Assembly (NCBI GenBank): GCA_005239845.1
Contig: SBBD01000075.1
Location: 1-5,119, forward strand
DNA from: an archaeon
GTDB lineage: Archaea; Micrarchaeota; Micrarchaeia; Norongarragalinales; SBBD01
Direction of reading: 5' to 3'
Length of the DNA stretch: 5,119 nt
Positions 1 through 5,119 of this stretch are shown here, piece after piece. Position 1 is the first letter of the stretch; every line of letters starts with the position of its first letter. Under the pieces are notes generated by a model that made no database searches, was not told the DNA's origin, and saw nothing but the letters and a program-made list of their open reading frames with translations. Both the position numbers and the translations under genes were made by a program.

Positions 1-74
1 ATTACGAAAACGTCGGCCTGCGACTCGAGCGCCTTGATGGTGTCCCGAAGGCTTTCCCCTTTGGCGAAGGACGT
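1..74 (-). other. pyrB: Inverted fragment of pyrB (80s-loop region) on the wrong strand
   Basis: The reverse complement of about positions 1-65 translates without a stop to a peptide containing KGESLRDTIKALES and ending ..ADVFV(I/M). This matches the conserved PyrB segment KGE(S/T)LADTI...ADxIVxRHP, which includes the 80s-loop lysine (Lys84 in E. coli numbering). In a normal pyrB it lies some 35-45 codons before NAGDG on the same strand. Here it faces the other way and abuts the downstream part of the gene. Reading the - strand further right, through 66-74, still gives a plausible TSF before AKGES, so the breakpoint falls within about 61-77. It is probably the same pyrB gene folded back or inverted, since no sign of a second gene is visible. 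The match is read directly from the sequence. The cause (inversion or chimera) is inferred. Confidence 0.85.
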
Positions 75-615
75 GGCCGTGATCAATGCAGGCGATGGGA
101 ACAACCAGCACCCCACGCAAGCCTTGCTGGACCTGTTTACGATAAAGAAGAGCAGGAAAAAGGTGGATGGACTTACCGTCCTGTTCGCTGGGGACTTGAA
201 GTACGGGAGGACAGTGCACTCGCTTTCTTACGCGCTCTCGAAGTTTGACGACATTACTTTGCAGTTTTATTCTCCCCCGCAGCTGAGCATGCCCGAGTTC
301 ATACTGAAGGACTTGCGCGAGGAAGTCAAGGTGCAGGAGCTTTCCTCGCTGGATGTTTCGAAGGCGGACGTGATTTACGCTACTCGCATCCAGAAGGAGC
401 GCATTGCTGACCCGGAAGAGTTCAGGAAGGTTTCCTACCGCATTGATGCGGAAGTAATGAAGAACGCAAAACCCGACTCTATCCTTATGCACCCGTTGCC
501 GAGGGTGGACGAGATTGCGGTGGAAGTGGACGTTGATCCGCGCGCGAAATACTTCGAGCAGGAGGCGAACGGCGTTCCCGCGAGGATGGCTGTCTTATCC
601 TTGGTGTTGGGTTGA
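61..615 (+). CDS. pyrB: Aspartate carbamoyltransferase catalytic chain, 3' part (5' part lost at rearrangement/window edge)
   Basis: This is the catalytic subunit of aspartate transcarbamoylase, which joins carbamoyl phosphate and L-aspartate to give N-carbamoylaspartate in UMP synthesis in the cytoplasm. About 184 of the usual ~305 residues are present. In order one sees the carbamoyl-phosphate motif NAGDG..QHPTQ..LLD, the GDLKYGRTVHSL motif of the aspartate domain, TRIQKER (substrate-binding Arg and Gln), and HPLPRVDEI near the C-terminus, so the aspartate-binding half looks intact. The frame is open back to position 1, but residues encoded before ~61 (for example the stretch SSALMVSRRLSP) do not resemble PyrB. 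The missing RHPxxGAAR segment and the 80s loop should precede VAVINAGDG. In their place, the opposite strand encodes the 80s-loop region. The stop TGA overlaps the pyrI ATG by one base. The identification is certain. The 5' boundary is set by where the similarity ends, not by a start codon. Confidence 0.95.
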   Translation: MAKDVAVINAGDGNNQHPTQALLDLFTIKKSRKKVDGLTVLFAGDLKYGRTVHSLSYALSKFDDITLQFYSPPQLSMPEFILKDLREEVKVQELSSLDVSKADVIYATRIQKERIADPEEFRKVSYRIDAEVMKNAKPDSILMHPLPRVDEIAVEVDVDPRAKYFEQEANGVPARMAVLSLVLG

Positions 616-1124
616 TGGTGAAAAAACACATGAAAAAGACGCCGGAAAAGAGAGACGCCAAGAAAAGGGGAGAAAAGGAGGACGAGTTGCGCGTAAAAAA
701 GATCGAGTTCGGCATCGTCATCGACCACATCCCGCAAGGCAAGAGCTGGAAAGTGTCCCGCATTTTAGGCCTTGATGAGAACAGCCAGAGCACGGTGAGC
801 CTGCTCATGAACGTGCCGAGCGCGAGTACCGGCTTGAAGGACATCATCAAGATCGAGGGAAGGGGACTTACAAAAAAAGAGTTGGAGAAGATTGCGTTGG
901 TGGCGCCTTCCGCCACCGTGAACGTCATCCGCAATTACGCGGTCGTGGAAAAGTACAAGGCCAAGCTTCCGGAGGCCATCGAGGGCGTGGTGCAGTGCCC
1001 GAACCCCAACTGCATTTCCAACAAGGAAGGGGCGAGCCGCTTCCACGTGAAAGAGTTTTCTCCCTTAAAGCTCCAGTGCGACTACTGCGAGAAGGTGTAC
1101 TCGGACCACGAATTTTCCTTCTAA
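615..1124 (+). CDS. pyrI: Aspartate carbamoyltransferase regulatory chain
   Basis: PyrI is the non-catalytic subunit that binds nucleotide effectors (CTP/ATP) and holds PyrB trimers together in the allosteric holoenzyme. The allosteric domain begins with VKKIEFGIVIDHIPQGKSWKV, the classic PyrI opening with the conserved DHIP..K. The C-terminal zinc domain carries four cysteines in a C-x4-C-x21-C-x2-C pattern at residues 128, 133, 155 and 158, as needed for contact with PyrB. From ATG 615 the protein is 169 residues, longer than the usual ~150, because about 25 Lys/Glu-rich residues precede the domain. Other starts are possible: ATG 630, with GGTGA at 617-621, or TTG 687, with GGAGG at 677-681, which would give a standard 145-residue PyrI. 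The ATG overlaps the pyrB stop (TGATG), so translational coupling is likely. The function is secure and the start is not. Confidence 0.95.
   Translation: MVKKHMKKTPEKRDAKKRGEKEDELRVKKIEFGIVIDHIPQGKSWKVSRILGLDENSQSTVSLLMNVPSASTGLKDIIKIEGRGLTKKELEKIALVAPSATVNVIRNYAVVEKYKAKLPEAIEGVVQCPNPNCISNKEGASRFHVKEFSPLKLQCDYCEKVYSDHEFSF
677..681 (+). promoter_or_regulatory. Possible internal ribosome binding site for a short pyrI start
   Basis: GGAGG lies 5 nt before the in-frame TTG at 687, which begins exactly where conventional PyrI proteins begin (L/M-R-V-K-K-I-E). It decides between a 145-residue standard PyrI and a form with a charged N-terminal extension. The same bases also encode part of the Glu/Lys-rich stretch, so the match could be incidental. 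Confidence 0.4.
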
Positions 1125-1163
1125 AAAATGTGGCGTCTCGTTGATAGAGGGAGGCTCCATCTT

Positions 1164-1802
1164 ATGATTAAAGTGGTTTCTTTTGACTTGGATGGCACGC
1201 TCGCCGACTTGAACTTCGAGGACGCCGTGTGGCGGAAGGAAATTCCGCGCCTGTATGCGGAGCGGCATGGCGTTTCGCTGGAGGAGGCCCGCTCTTTCGT
1301 TTACGAGGCGTACGCTTCCATCAGCGACCAAGAGCTGGACTGGTACGATATCACGTATTGGCTAAAACGCTTCGATATTCGAAAGCGGCACCAGGAAATA
1401 TTGAAGAACGTAAGCCACCTCATTTGTTTGTATCCCGACACGCTTCCCGCGCTCCGGCGCCTGCAGGAATCGTATAGGCTGGTGGTCGTCTCTAATGCGA
1501 TGCGAGAGTTCATCGATTTCAAGATCCAGGTGGACGGCCTGCAGCGCTTTTTCTCGAAGGTGTACTCACTTCCTTCCGACTTGAAGACCTTGAAAGGGGA
1601 GACGGCGTTCGCGCATGTGGCGAAAGAGCTAGGCGTTTCCAAGAAAGAACTCGTCCACGTTGGAGACCAGGAACAGTTTGATTACGCGATTCCGAAAAAG
1701 GCCGGGATTCAAGCCTATTTGTTGGACCGGAGTGGAAAGAAAAAAGGCAAGCACGTGGTGCACTCGTTGCAAGAATTCGCGGATAAGTTGCTTGGTGACT
1801 AA
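1164..1802 (+). CDS. HAD-superfamily hydrolase (phosphoglycolate phosphatase-like, subfamily IA)
   Basis: This is a 212-residue probable phosphomonoesterase of the haloacid dehalogenase superfamily, cytoplasmic, with unknown substrate. Motif I is FDLDGT, with nucleophile Asp8 and acid/base Asp10. Residues ~17-80 form a helical C1-type cap. Motif II is VVVSNA, with Ser110. A lysine near 141-144 (LKTLKGE) is the likely motif III residue, though the common K-P-x context is absent. Motif IV is GDQEQFD, with Asp168 and Asp173 for Mg2+. The start ATG 1164 is chosen because GGGAGG sits at 1149-1154 and the protein then begins directly at the first beta strand (MIKVVSFDLDGT). ATG 1128 would add 12 residues with no family resemblance. 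The gene lies 39 nt after pyrI in the same direction, so co-transcription is likely, but no direct role in pyrimidine synthesis is shown. The last codons (EFADKLL) recur 105 nt downstream in the same frame. Confidence 0.88.
   Translation: MIKVVSFDLDGTLADLNFEDAVWRKEIPRLYAERHGVSLEEARSFVYEAYASISDQELDWYDITYWLKRFDIRKRHQEILKNVSHLICLYPDTLPALRRLQESYRLVVVSNAMREFIDFKIQVDGLQRFFSKVYSLPSDLKTLKGETAFAHVAKELGVSKKELVHVGDQEQFDYAIPKKAGIQAYLLDRSGKKKGKHVVHSLQEFADKLLGD
1773..1793 (+). repeat. Direct repeat, copy 1 (3' end of HAD gene)
   Basis: This 21-nt stretch, running from GAATTCGCGG to AGTTGCTT, encodes EFADKLL at the end of the HAD protein. It recurs exactly at 1878-1898. Allowing one inserted G, the match extends leftward to CAAG (1770), giving about 24-25 nt. 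Confidence 0.9.
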
Positions 1803-1846
1803 TTCGAAGTGGTAGCGATTGCAGAGGAAGGTAGAGGCGACACGAG

Positions 1847-1866
1847 TAGGGAACCTGGGTTCCCTA
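1847..1866. repeat. Perfect inverted repeat (9-bp stem, 2-nt spacer)
   Basis: The arms TAGGGAACC (1847-1855) and GGTTCCCTA (1858-1866) are exact reverse complements separated by TG. In RNA the innermost pair would open to leave a 4-nt loop. No T-run follows at once, so it does not look like a simple terminator. It could be a protein-binding operator, an RNA hairpin after the HAD gene, or the core of a small inserted element lying between the two direct repeats. Confidence 0.7.
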
Positions 1867-1877
1867 GAGGTGTCAAG

Positions 1878-1898
1878 GAATTCGCGGATAAGTTGCTT
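1878..1898 (+). repeat. Direct repeat, copy 2 (downstream of HAD gene)
   Basis: This is an exact second copy of the 21 nt at 1773-1793, shifted by 105 nt and therefore in the same reading frame. After the HAD stop at 1800-1802 the frame is open through this copy and ends KEFADKLLFEEGHLV at the stop 1920-1922. The 84 nt between the copies hold the HAD stop codon and a perfect hairpin. I see no wider tandem duplication around the repeat. Confidence 0.9.
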
Positions 1899-1917
1899 TT
1901 TGAGGAAGGCCATTTGG

Positions 1918-1925
1918 TTTAAATT
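1918..1925 (+). promoter_or_regulatory. TATA-like box for the small membrane protein gene
   Basis: TTTAAATT is centred about 27 nt before ATG 1949. Archaeal TATA boxes sit about 26 nt before the transcription start, so transcription would begin at or just before the ATG, giving a leaderless mRNA. The box overlaps the second in-frame stop (1920-1922) of the extended HAD frame. A weak GGAGA at 1933-1937 is the only candidate ribosome binding site, 11 nt from the ATG. Confidence 0.5.
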
Positions 1926-1948
1926 GGGGCTTGGAGACAGTCTTTTCC

Positions 1949-2143
1949 ATGAATCTCAGAAAAGTTCAGGATACGATTACGATCCTTGTCGTCGTCGGGT
2001 TTTTCCTCGGTGGCATCCTGTCCTTGGCGCAGGATACTCGCTCTCTTGGACAGACGGCCATGGGCTATTGGTTTATCTTAATCGCCATCGGGGCCGCGTT
2101 GTTCGGCTGGTTCATCCTCCCCAGGCTGAGCGGCAAAATATAA
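1949..2143 (+). CDS. Small membrane protein with two transmembrane segments
   Basis: I do not recognise this 64-residue protein. The N-terminus is short and charged (MNLRKVQD). A first hydrophobic helix covers about residues 9-27 (ITILVVVGFFLGGILSLA), followed by a ten-residue polar loop (QDTRSLGQTA). A second helix covers about residues 38-57 (MGYWFILIAIGAALFGWFIL), and the tail is basic (PRLSGKI). It is therefore an integral membrane hairpin with both ends probably cytoplasmic by the positive-inside rule. ATG 1949 is chosen because it follows a TATA-like box at leaderless spacing. The in-frame TTG at 1931 would add six residues. It is convergent with ftsZ, with 48 nt between stops. No enzymatic motif is visible and no function is assigned. 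Confidence 0.72.
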   Translation: MNLRKVQDTITILVVVGFFLGGILSLAQDTRSLGQTAMGYWFILIAIGAALFGWFILPRLSGKI

Positions 2144-2149
2144 GTGGAG

Positions 2150-2165
2150 AAAAAAACTGAAAAAA
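2150..2165 (-). terminator. T-rich terminator for ftsZ
   Basis: Read on the - strand, about 27 nt after the ftsZ stop, there are six T's, CAG, then seven T's. Oligo-T tracts are the known intrinsic termination signal of archaeal RNA polymerase, and no hairpin is needed. The tract lies in the 48-nt gap between the convergent genes. Confidence 0.65.
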
Positions 2166-2191
2166 TGAACGTCCGGTCTTAACTCGTCCGT

Positions 2192-3274
2192 TTACAGGAA
2201 CTCGATGTCCTCCATTTCGCCCATCATTTTGTGGCTGCTCTTGGACGCGAAGGAAGAGGGCTGGGGCTTGCCGAGCACGTACGGGCTCTGGATTCCCGTA
2301 AAGATGGCGATGGCCTCTATTTTTCCCTCGAAGCCCGGGTCCAAGCGGGCGCCCCAAATGACCGTAGCATTCGGATCCACGCGCTCTGTAAGGGATTCGC
2401 CGATCTGGTTGCATTCGCCGAGCGTCATGTCCGGGCCTCCCGTGATGTGCAGGAGCACTCCCGTGGCGCCCGTATAGTCCACATCCAGCAACGCATGGTT
2501 GAGCGTGTTGCCCACGACTTCCTCTGCCCTTCCCGTGCCCTTGGATTCTCCGACGGCAATCATGCTCACGCCGCCGTTGCTCATGATCGCCCGTACGTCC
2601 GCAAAGTCGAGGTTGATGAGGGAAGGCGTGGTAATCGTTTCCGTGATTCCCCTTACCGCTCGAGCAATGATTTCGTCCGCCACATTGAACGCCTGGTCAA
2701 TCGGCAAATTAGGAACAATCTGCACGAGGCGGTTGTTGTCAATCACAATGATCGTGTCTGCCTGCGCCTTGAGCGCTTCAATGCCCGCGTCCGCCTTTTC
2801 CAAACGCGCCCTTTCCAGTGCAAAAGGATAGGTGACGACGGCGATGACGATGGCGCCCTGCTTCTTCGCGATTTCCGCAATAATCGGAGCGCTTCCTGTT
2901 CCAGTCCCTCCGCCCATGCCTGCCGTAAGGAAAACGAGGTCCGCGCCGTTCATGAGCTTTTCCAGCGCATCGCGGCTGACGTCGGCGCACTTGGCCCCGA
3001 CTTCCGGATAGCCGCCGGCCCCGAGGCCGCGCGTGATGCTCGCCCCGATAAGGATTTTCTTTGCCGCTTCCGAGATGAGCGTCAAGTGCATCTTGTCCGT
3101 GTTGATGGCGACGAGTTCCGCGCCCTTGATTCCGGCTCTCGCAAGCCGGTTGATCGAGTTGCAGCCTGCGCCCCCGCTTCCCACGACCATGATGCGCGGG
3201 GTTTCGAAGAACTCTTCTTCGCTCATCTGGTTGGCCTTAACGTTTTTCAACGCGTCCGAAACGATTCCCTCCAT
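2192..3274 (-). CDS. ftsZ: Cell division protein FtsZ (archaeal FtsZ1 type)
   Basis: FtsZ is a tubulin-like GTPase that polymerises into the division ring at mid-cell on the inner face of the membrane. The 360 residues show an N-terminal extension ([11 protein letters not shown]) like that of archaeal FtsZ1. They also show the nucleotide-binding GGAGCN (34-39), the tubulin signature GGGTGTG (121-127), the NNRL stretch (180-183), and the T7 catalytic loop NLDFAD (221-226), which completes the active site of the neighbouring subunit. All residues expected for GTPase activity appear present. The core ends near residue 330, and a short Ser/Lys-rich linker leads to an acidic-hydrophobic end, MEDIEFL. 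In known archaea such tails bind anchors such as SepF. The start is supported by the family N-terminus and by GGTGAGGAGG just upstream. The gene is divergent from a large exported-protein gene and convergent with a small membrane protein gene. The assignment is secure, and FtsZ1 rather than FtsZ2 is a judgement from overall resemblance. Confidence 0.97.
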   Translation of the reverse strand: MEGIVSDALKNVKANQMSEEEFFETPRIMVVGSGGAGCNSINRLARAGIKGAELVAINTDKMHLTLISEAAKKILIGASITRGLGAGGYPEVGAKCADVSRDALEKLMNGADLVFLTAGMGGGTGTGSAPIIAEIAKKQGAIVIAVVTYPFALERARLEKADAGIEALKAQADTIIVIDNNRLVQIVPNLPIDQAFNVADEIIARAVRGITETITTPSLINLDFADVRAIMSNGGVSMIAVGESKGTGRAEEVVGNTLNHALLDVDYTGATGVLLHITGGPDMTLGECNQIGESLTERVDPNATVIWGARLDPGFEGKIEAIAIFTGIQSPYVLGKPQPSSFASKSSHKMMGEMEDIEFL

Positions 3275-3275
3275 T

Positions 3276-3285
3276 CCTCCTCACC
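3276..3285 (-). promoter_or_regulatory. Strong ribosome binding site of ftsZ
   Basis: On the - strand GGTGAGGAGG ends 1 nt before the ATG. The GGTGA part (3281-3285) has the usual 6-nt spacing and complements the archaeal 16S 3' end. It fixes the ftsZ start at 3274 and shows that this gene has a leader, unlike the divergent neighbour. Confidence 0.75.
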
Positions 3286-3335
3286 CGATAAAAGCAGTAA
3301 CCCCCTTTGCGAGCGAGATAATACAGACACAATGC

Positions 3336-3344
3336 TTTTTTAAA
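3336..3344 (-). promoter_or_regulatory. TATA-like box of ftsZ
   Basis: On the - strand TTTAAAAAA lies about 65 nt before the ftsZ ATG, preceded by the purine-rich GGGAACG, which could serve as a BRE. Transcription would begin near 3314, leaving a leader of about 40 nt that contains the strong ribosome binding site. It is the best AT-rich match in the 179-nt divergent region for this direction. Confidence 0.5.
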
Positions 3345-3420
3345 CGTTCCCACCCCCCTGCAGGAATAGATCATGGGGCGGCTTCGTCCTCGGCCAATTT
3401 CCCTGGCAGCGACAAACTAT

Positions 3421-3428
3421 TTTATATA
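3421..3428 (+). promoter_or_regulatory. TATA-like box of the large exported-protein gene
   Basis: TTTATATA is centred about 29 nt before ATG 3454 and preceded by the A-rich ACAAACTA, a plausible BRE. A pyrimidine-rich stretch (3431-3450) follows, and no ribosome binding site precedes the ATG. The spacing predicts a transcript starting within a few bases of the ATG, that is, leaderless or nearly so. Confidence 0.65.
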
Positions 3429-3453
3429 GGCCTTTCCCCTCTTTCCTTTTACT

Positions 3454-5119
3454 ATGCCTGCCACGTCCCGCCAATTTTTTTCGTTCCTGGTTTTCGCCTT
3501 GTTTTTCGTAGCATCGTTTGCGCCCTTCACCCTTGCAGAAACCACTCCGACTCCCGTTCCTTCTCCCACGGTTTCCTATATCCCTACCACGCGCCCCGTC
3601 GCCTACTCGTGCAACCTGAAATCCATGTCCGTGGACGAGGCCAACCGCTACCTGGAGCTTCTCAAAGACTTCCAGGCGGAACAGATTTCTTCCGCTCCCA
3701 CGGAAAAGCTCGTGGACAAGGACCCGACGAACAAGACTGAACGCGACCAAGTCATCAACATCAATATTAACTCAGAAAAACAGTCCATCTATCCCTTCAA
3801 GCAAGTGGCCGATGCGCTCGGTTACGACAACGACACGCGGGAAGACTTGGCGAAAGAGTTCAACGTGGATCCGGATTACGGCGTCCTGAATTTCGACCAA
3901 GTGAAAGCCCTCGCGTCGCGTTCTCCTCAAGGAGAGACGGGCATCGCCAAAATCCTCGGCATTACCAGCGGCAAGAGCCAAGTGGAGCATCCGCCTTACG
4001 AACAGTTCAAGGTATTGCTTCCCTCGGGAAAGGAAGTTCCCTTGTTTGAAATCCTGAACCTCGCGCCGCAAAACAAGGAGAACAACTGCCTGCTGGATAG
4101 GACGCACATCCAAGGGAAAGTGACGTTCACGGCCTTGCTGGACAAGGACTTGTACATCGGGTTCGACAAGTCTCCCACGGCCCTCAAGAGCAGCCAGCAC
4201 CTCACGAGCACGCAGACCACGGTCGCGCTCAACAATTATGCCGGCACCATGGTGCTGCCCAGAGTGTTCGAAAAGGCCGTTACAACCATCGGGTGGTGGA
4301 CCTCTGCCGAACTAACGTTTTCCTTGCTGGGCGCCGCGAGCGTCGCCCTTTCCAAGACGGGTCCACTCGGTTTAAAGAGAGAGATTCAAGAAGCTAAAGA
4401 AAAACATGCTCGGGATGTGGGGACGGCAGGGGTTTACGGTCAAAGCGACGAGTTGGATACCATCCGGAGAGAGACCTATAAGGAAAGTTCGCACATTACC
4501 GAATCGGAACGTAATCTGAGGAAAATTAATTTTGCCTCCGTTATTAATTTCAATCGGCCACTTTACATTTTCTTCTACGGTGCTGGTTGGCTGGGCCCCG
4601 CGCGTTTTGGGCTATCTGCAAGCAACCAAATCCTCTTCTCGACGATTTCTTCGGATAAAAAATGGGACGACAATTACCTGCAAATCTATATCGACAACAA
4701 GGAATTCTCGGAAAAATTTAGGCTGACTACGGACCTTTATGGTACGGGGGTCATCACCGACTTTATCTCCGATTTCATTGAAGGAGGCGCACCCCGCAAG
4801 GCCTTCTCAACTGGAAAAACCTATTTTGTCAACAGAGATTTAACACCTGAACAGCTGGCCTCTGATAGCATTACTAGTTTTAGTAGAGGCGGAGTCGGCT
4901 GGAATATCCGATTGGCTTGGACAGGGCAATCCGAAAACACGCTGTTTGAAGATATCCGTGCCCAGCGCGAGTATACGAGCATGGCAATGTATAGCAACAA
5001 TTTGGCATTGGGAACCACTCTCCAGAACCGCGGGGAGTTCCAAAAGTATTACCGGGCCTTGGCCGTCATTGCGCCCTTCCTCAGCATGACCATTTTTGGG
5101 TCTGCGACGGAGTACTTGC
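3454..5119 (+). CDS. Large exported protein of unknown function, 3' end beyond the window
   Basis: The frame from ATG 3454 is open for 555 codons to the window edge. I do not recognise the family. Residues 1-28 form a signal peptide: one Arg, a long hydrophobic run (FFSFLVFALFFVASFAPFTLA), and likely cleavage after Ala28. A Pro/Thr-rich linker (TTPTPVPSPT and after, ~30-49) follows, then a soluble region ~50-265 with single cysteines at 53 and 212, which could pair outside the cell. Moderately hydrophobic stretches lie at ~279-299 (IGWWTSAELTFSLLGAASVAL) and ~370-381 (LYIFFYGAGWLG), separated by a charged, probably helical segment ~306-352. A further hydrophobic stretch occurs at ~533-551, so membrane attachment is possible. 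No catalytic motif is evident. A TATA-like box gives leaderless spacing, and ftsZ is divergent. Codon use turns more AT-rich from about residue 305 onward. Likely a surface or membrane-anchored protein; its role is unknown. Confidence 0.85.
   Translation, partial: MPATSRQFFSFLVFALFFVASFAPFTLAETTPTPVPSPTVSYIPTTRPVAYSCNLKSMSVDEANRYLELLKDFQAEQISSAPTEKLVDKDPTNKTERDQVINININSEKQSIYPFKQVADALGYDNDTREDLAKEFNVDPDYGVLNFDQVKALASRSPQGETGIAKILGITSGKSQVEHPPYEQFKVLLPSGKEVPLFEILNLAPQNKENNCLLDRTHIQGKVTFTALLDKDLYIGFDKSPTALKSSQHLTSTQTTVALNNYAGTMVLPRVFEKAVTTIGWWTSAELTFSLLGAASVALSKTGPLGLKREIQEAKEKHARDVGTAGVYGQSDELDTIRRETYKESSHITESERNLRKINFASVINFNRPLYIFFYGAGWLGPARFGLSASNQILFSTISSDKKWDDNYLQIYIDNKEFSEKFRLTTDLYGTGVITDFISDFIEGGAPRKAFSTGKTYFVNRDLTPEQLASDSITSFSRGGVGWNIRLAWTGQSENTLFEDIRAQREYTSMAMYSNNLALGTTLQNRGEFQKYYRALAVIAPFLSMTIFGSATEYL

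Noticed and set aside
1128..1163. ATG 1128 as the start of the HAD protein
   Set aside because: The 12 added residues (MWRLVDRGRLHL) lie before the first beta strand and have no ribosome binding site. ATG 1164 has GGGAGG 9 nt upstream and gives the usual HAD N-terminus.
1803..1866. A tRNA-like look from GGTTCCC and G-rich stems near 1809-1866
   Set aside because: No cloverleaf, anticodon arm or CCA-end acceptor pairing can be folded. The GGTTC element belongs to a simple perfect hairpin.
1689..1877. A full 105-nt tandem duplication at the end of the HAD gene
   Set aside because: Apart from the 21-25 nt repeat, the sequence on either side (1689-1769 against 1794-1876, and 1794-1877 against 1899-1982) shows no evident similarity by eye, so only the short repeat is claimed.
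2231..3343. A 370-codon open frame on the + strand opposite ftsZ
   Set aside because: It lies antisense to an unmistakable FtsZ. Its translation is rich in Arg, His, Asp and Val with no motif, as expected for the complement of a GC-rich gene.
3033..3740. A 235-codon + strand frame spanning the ftsZ 5' end and the exported-protein 5' end
   Set aside because: It crosses the divergent promoter region and two real genes in a different frame or strand, and has no recognisable domain.
3340..3750. A 136-codon open frame on the - strand overlapping the start of the exported protein
   Set aside because: It is antisense to the signal peptide and linker of a frame that has a promoter and continues for 555 codons. 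Its translation is low-complexity and basic.
4821..5043. Short - strand frames inside the 3' half of the exported-protein gene
   Set aside because: They are antisense to the long open + frame, lack start signals and show no motif.

Overview
The window reads as archaeal DNA. Its genes include a separate aspartate carbamoyltransferase regulatory chain (PyrI) next to PyrB, and an FtsZ1-type tubulin with the archaeal N-terminal extension. TATA-like boxes lie about 27-30 nt upstream of two start codons with little or no leader, which is typical of archaeal leaderless transcripts. The coding DNA is moderately GC-rich. The phylum cannot be fixed from this stretch. A small-genome euryarchaeal or DPANN-type lineage is a guess. 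Both ends fall inside genes, so the window may be a whole contig.

Layout: (1) Positions 1-1802, + strand, hold a pyrimidine-biosynthesis operon: the 3' two thirds of pyrB, pyrI overlapping it by one base, then a HAD-family phosphatase 39 nt downstream. (2) Positions 1803-1948 are a short non-coding stretch. It contains a second copy of the last 21 nt before the HAD C-terminus, a perfect 9-bp hairpin, and a TATA-like box for the next gene. (3) Positions 1949-2143 encode a 64-residue protein with two membrane segments. (4) ftsZ lies convergently on the - strand (2192-3274), followed by a T-rich terminator. (5) Positions 3275-3453 are a divergent promoter region. (6) From 3454 to the right edge runs an unbroken frame of 555 codons for an exported protein that I do not recognise. 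It is cut off by the window end.

The genes support three separate functions. PyrB and PyrI form the allosteric enzyme that commits carbamoyl phosphate and aspartate to UMP synthesis, and the HAD enzyme is co-transcribed with an unknown substrate. FtsZ makes the division ring. The large exported protein is probably a cell-surface or membrane-anchored factor.

The most striking anomaly is at the left edge. The first ~65-75 nt encode the 80s-loop region of PyrB, but on the opposite strand to the rest of the gene. Either a real inversion or, more likely, a fold-back or amplification/assembly chimera has broken the gene there. The second anomaly is the direct repeat at the end of the HAD gene, which gives the gene two possible in-frame C-termini. 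No CRISPR array, recognisable transposase, tRNA or rRNA was seen, and no gene-free stretch exceeds 300 bases.
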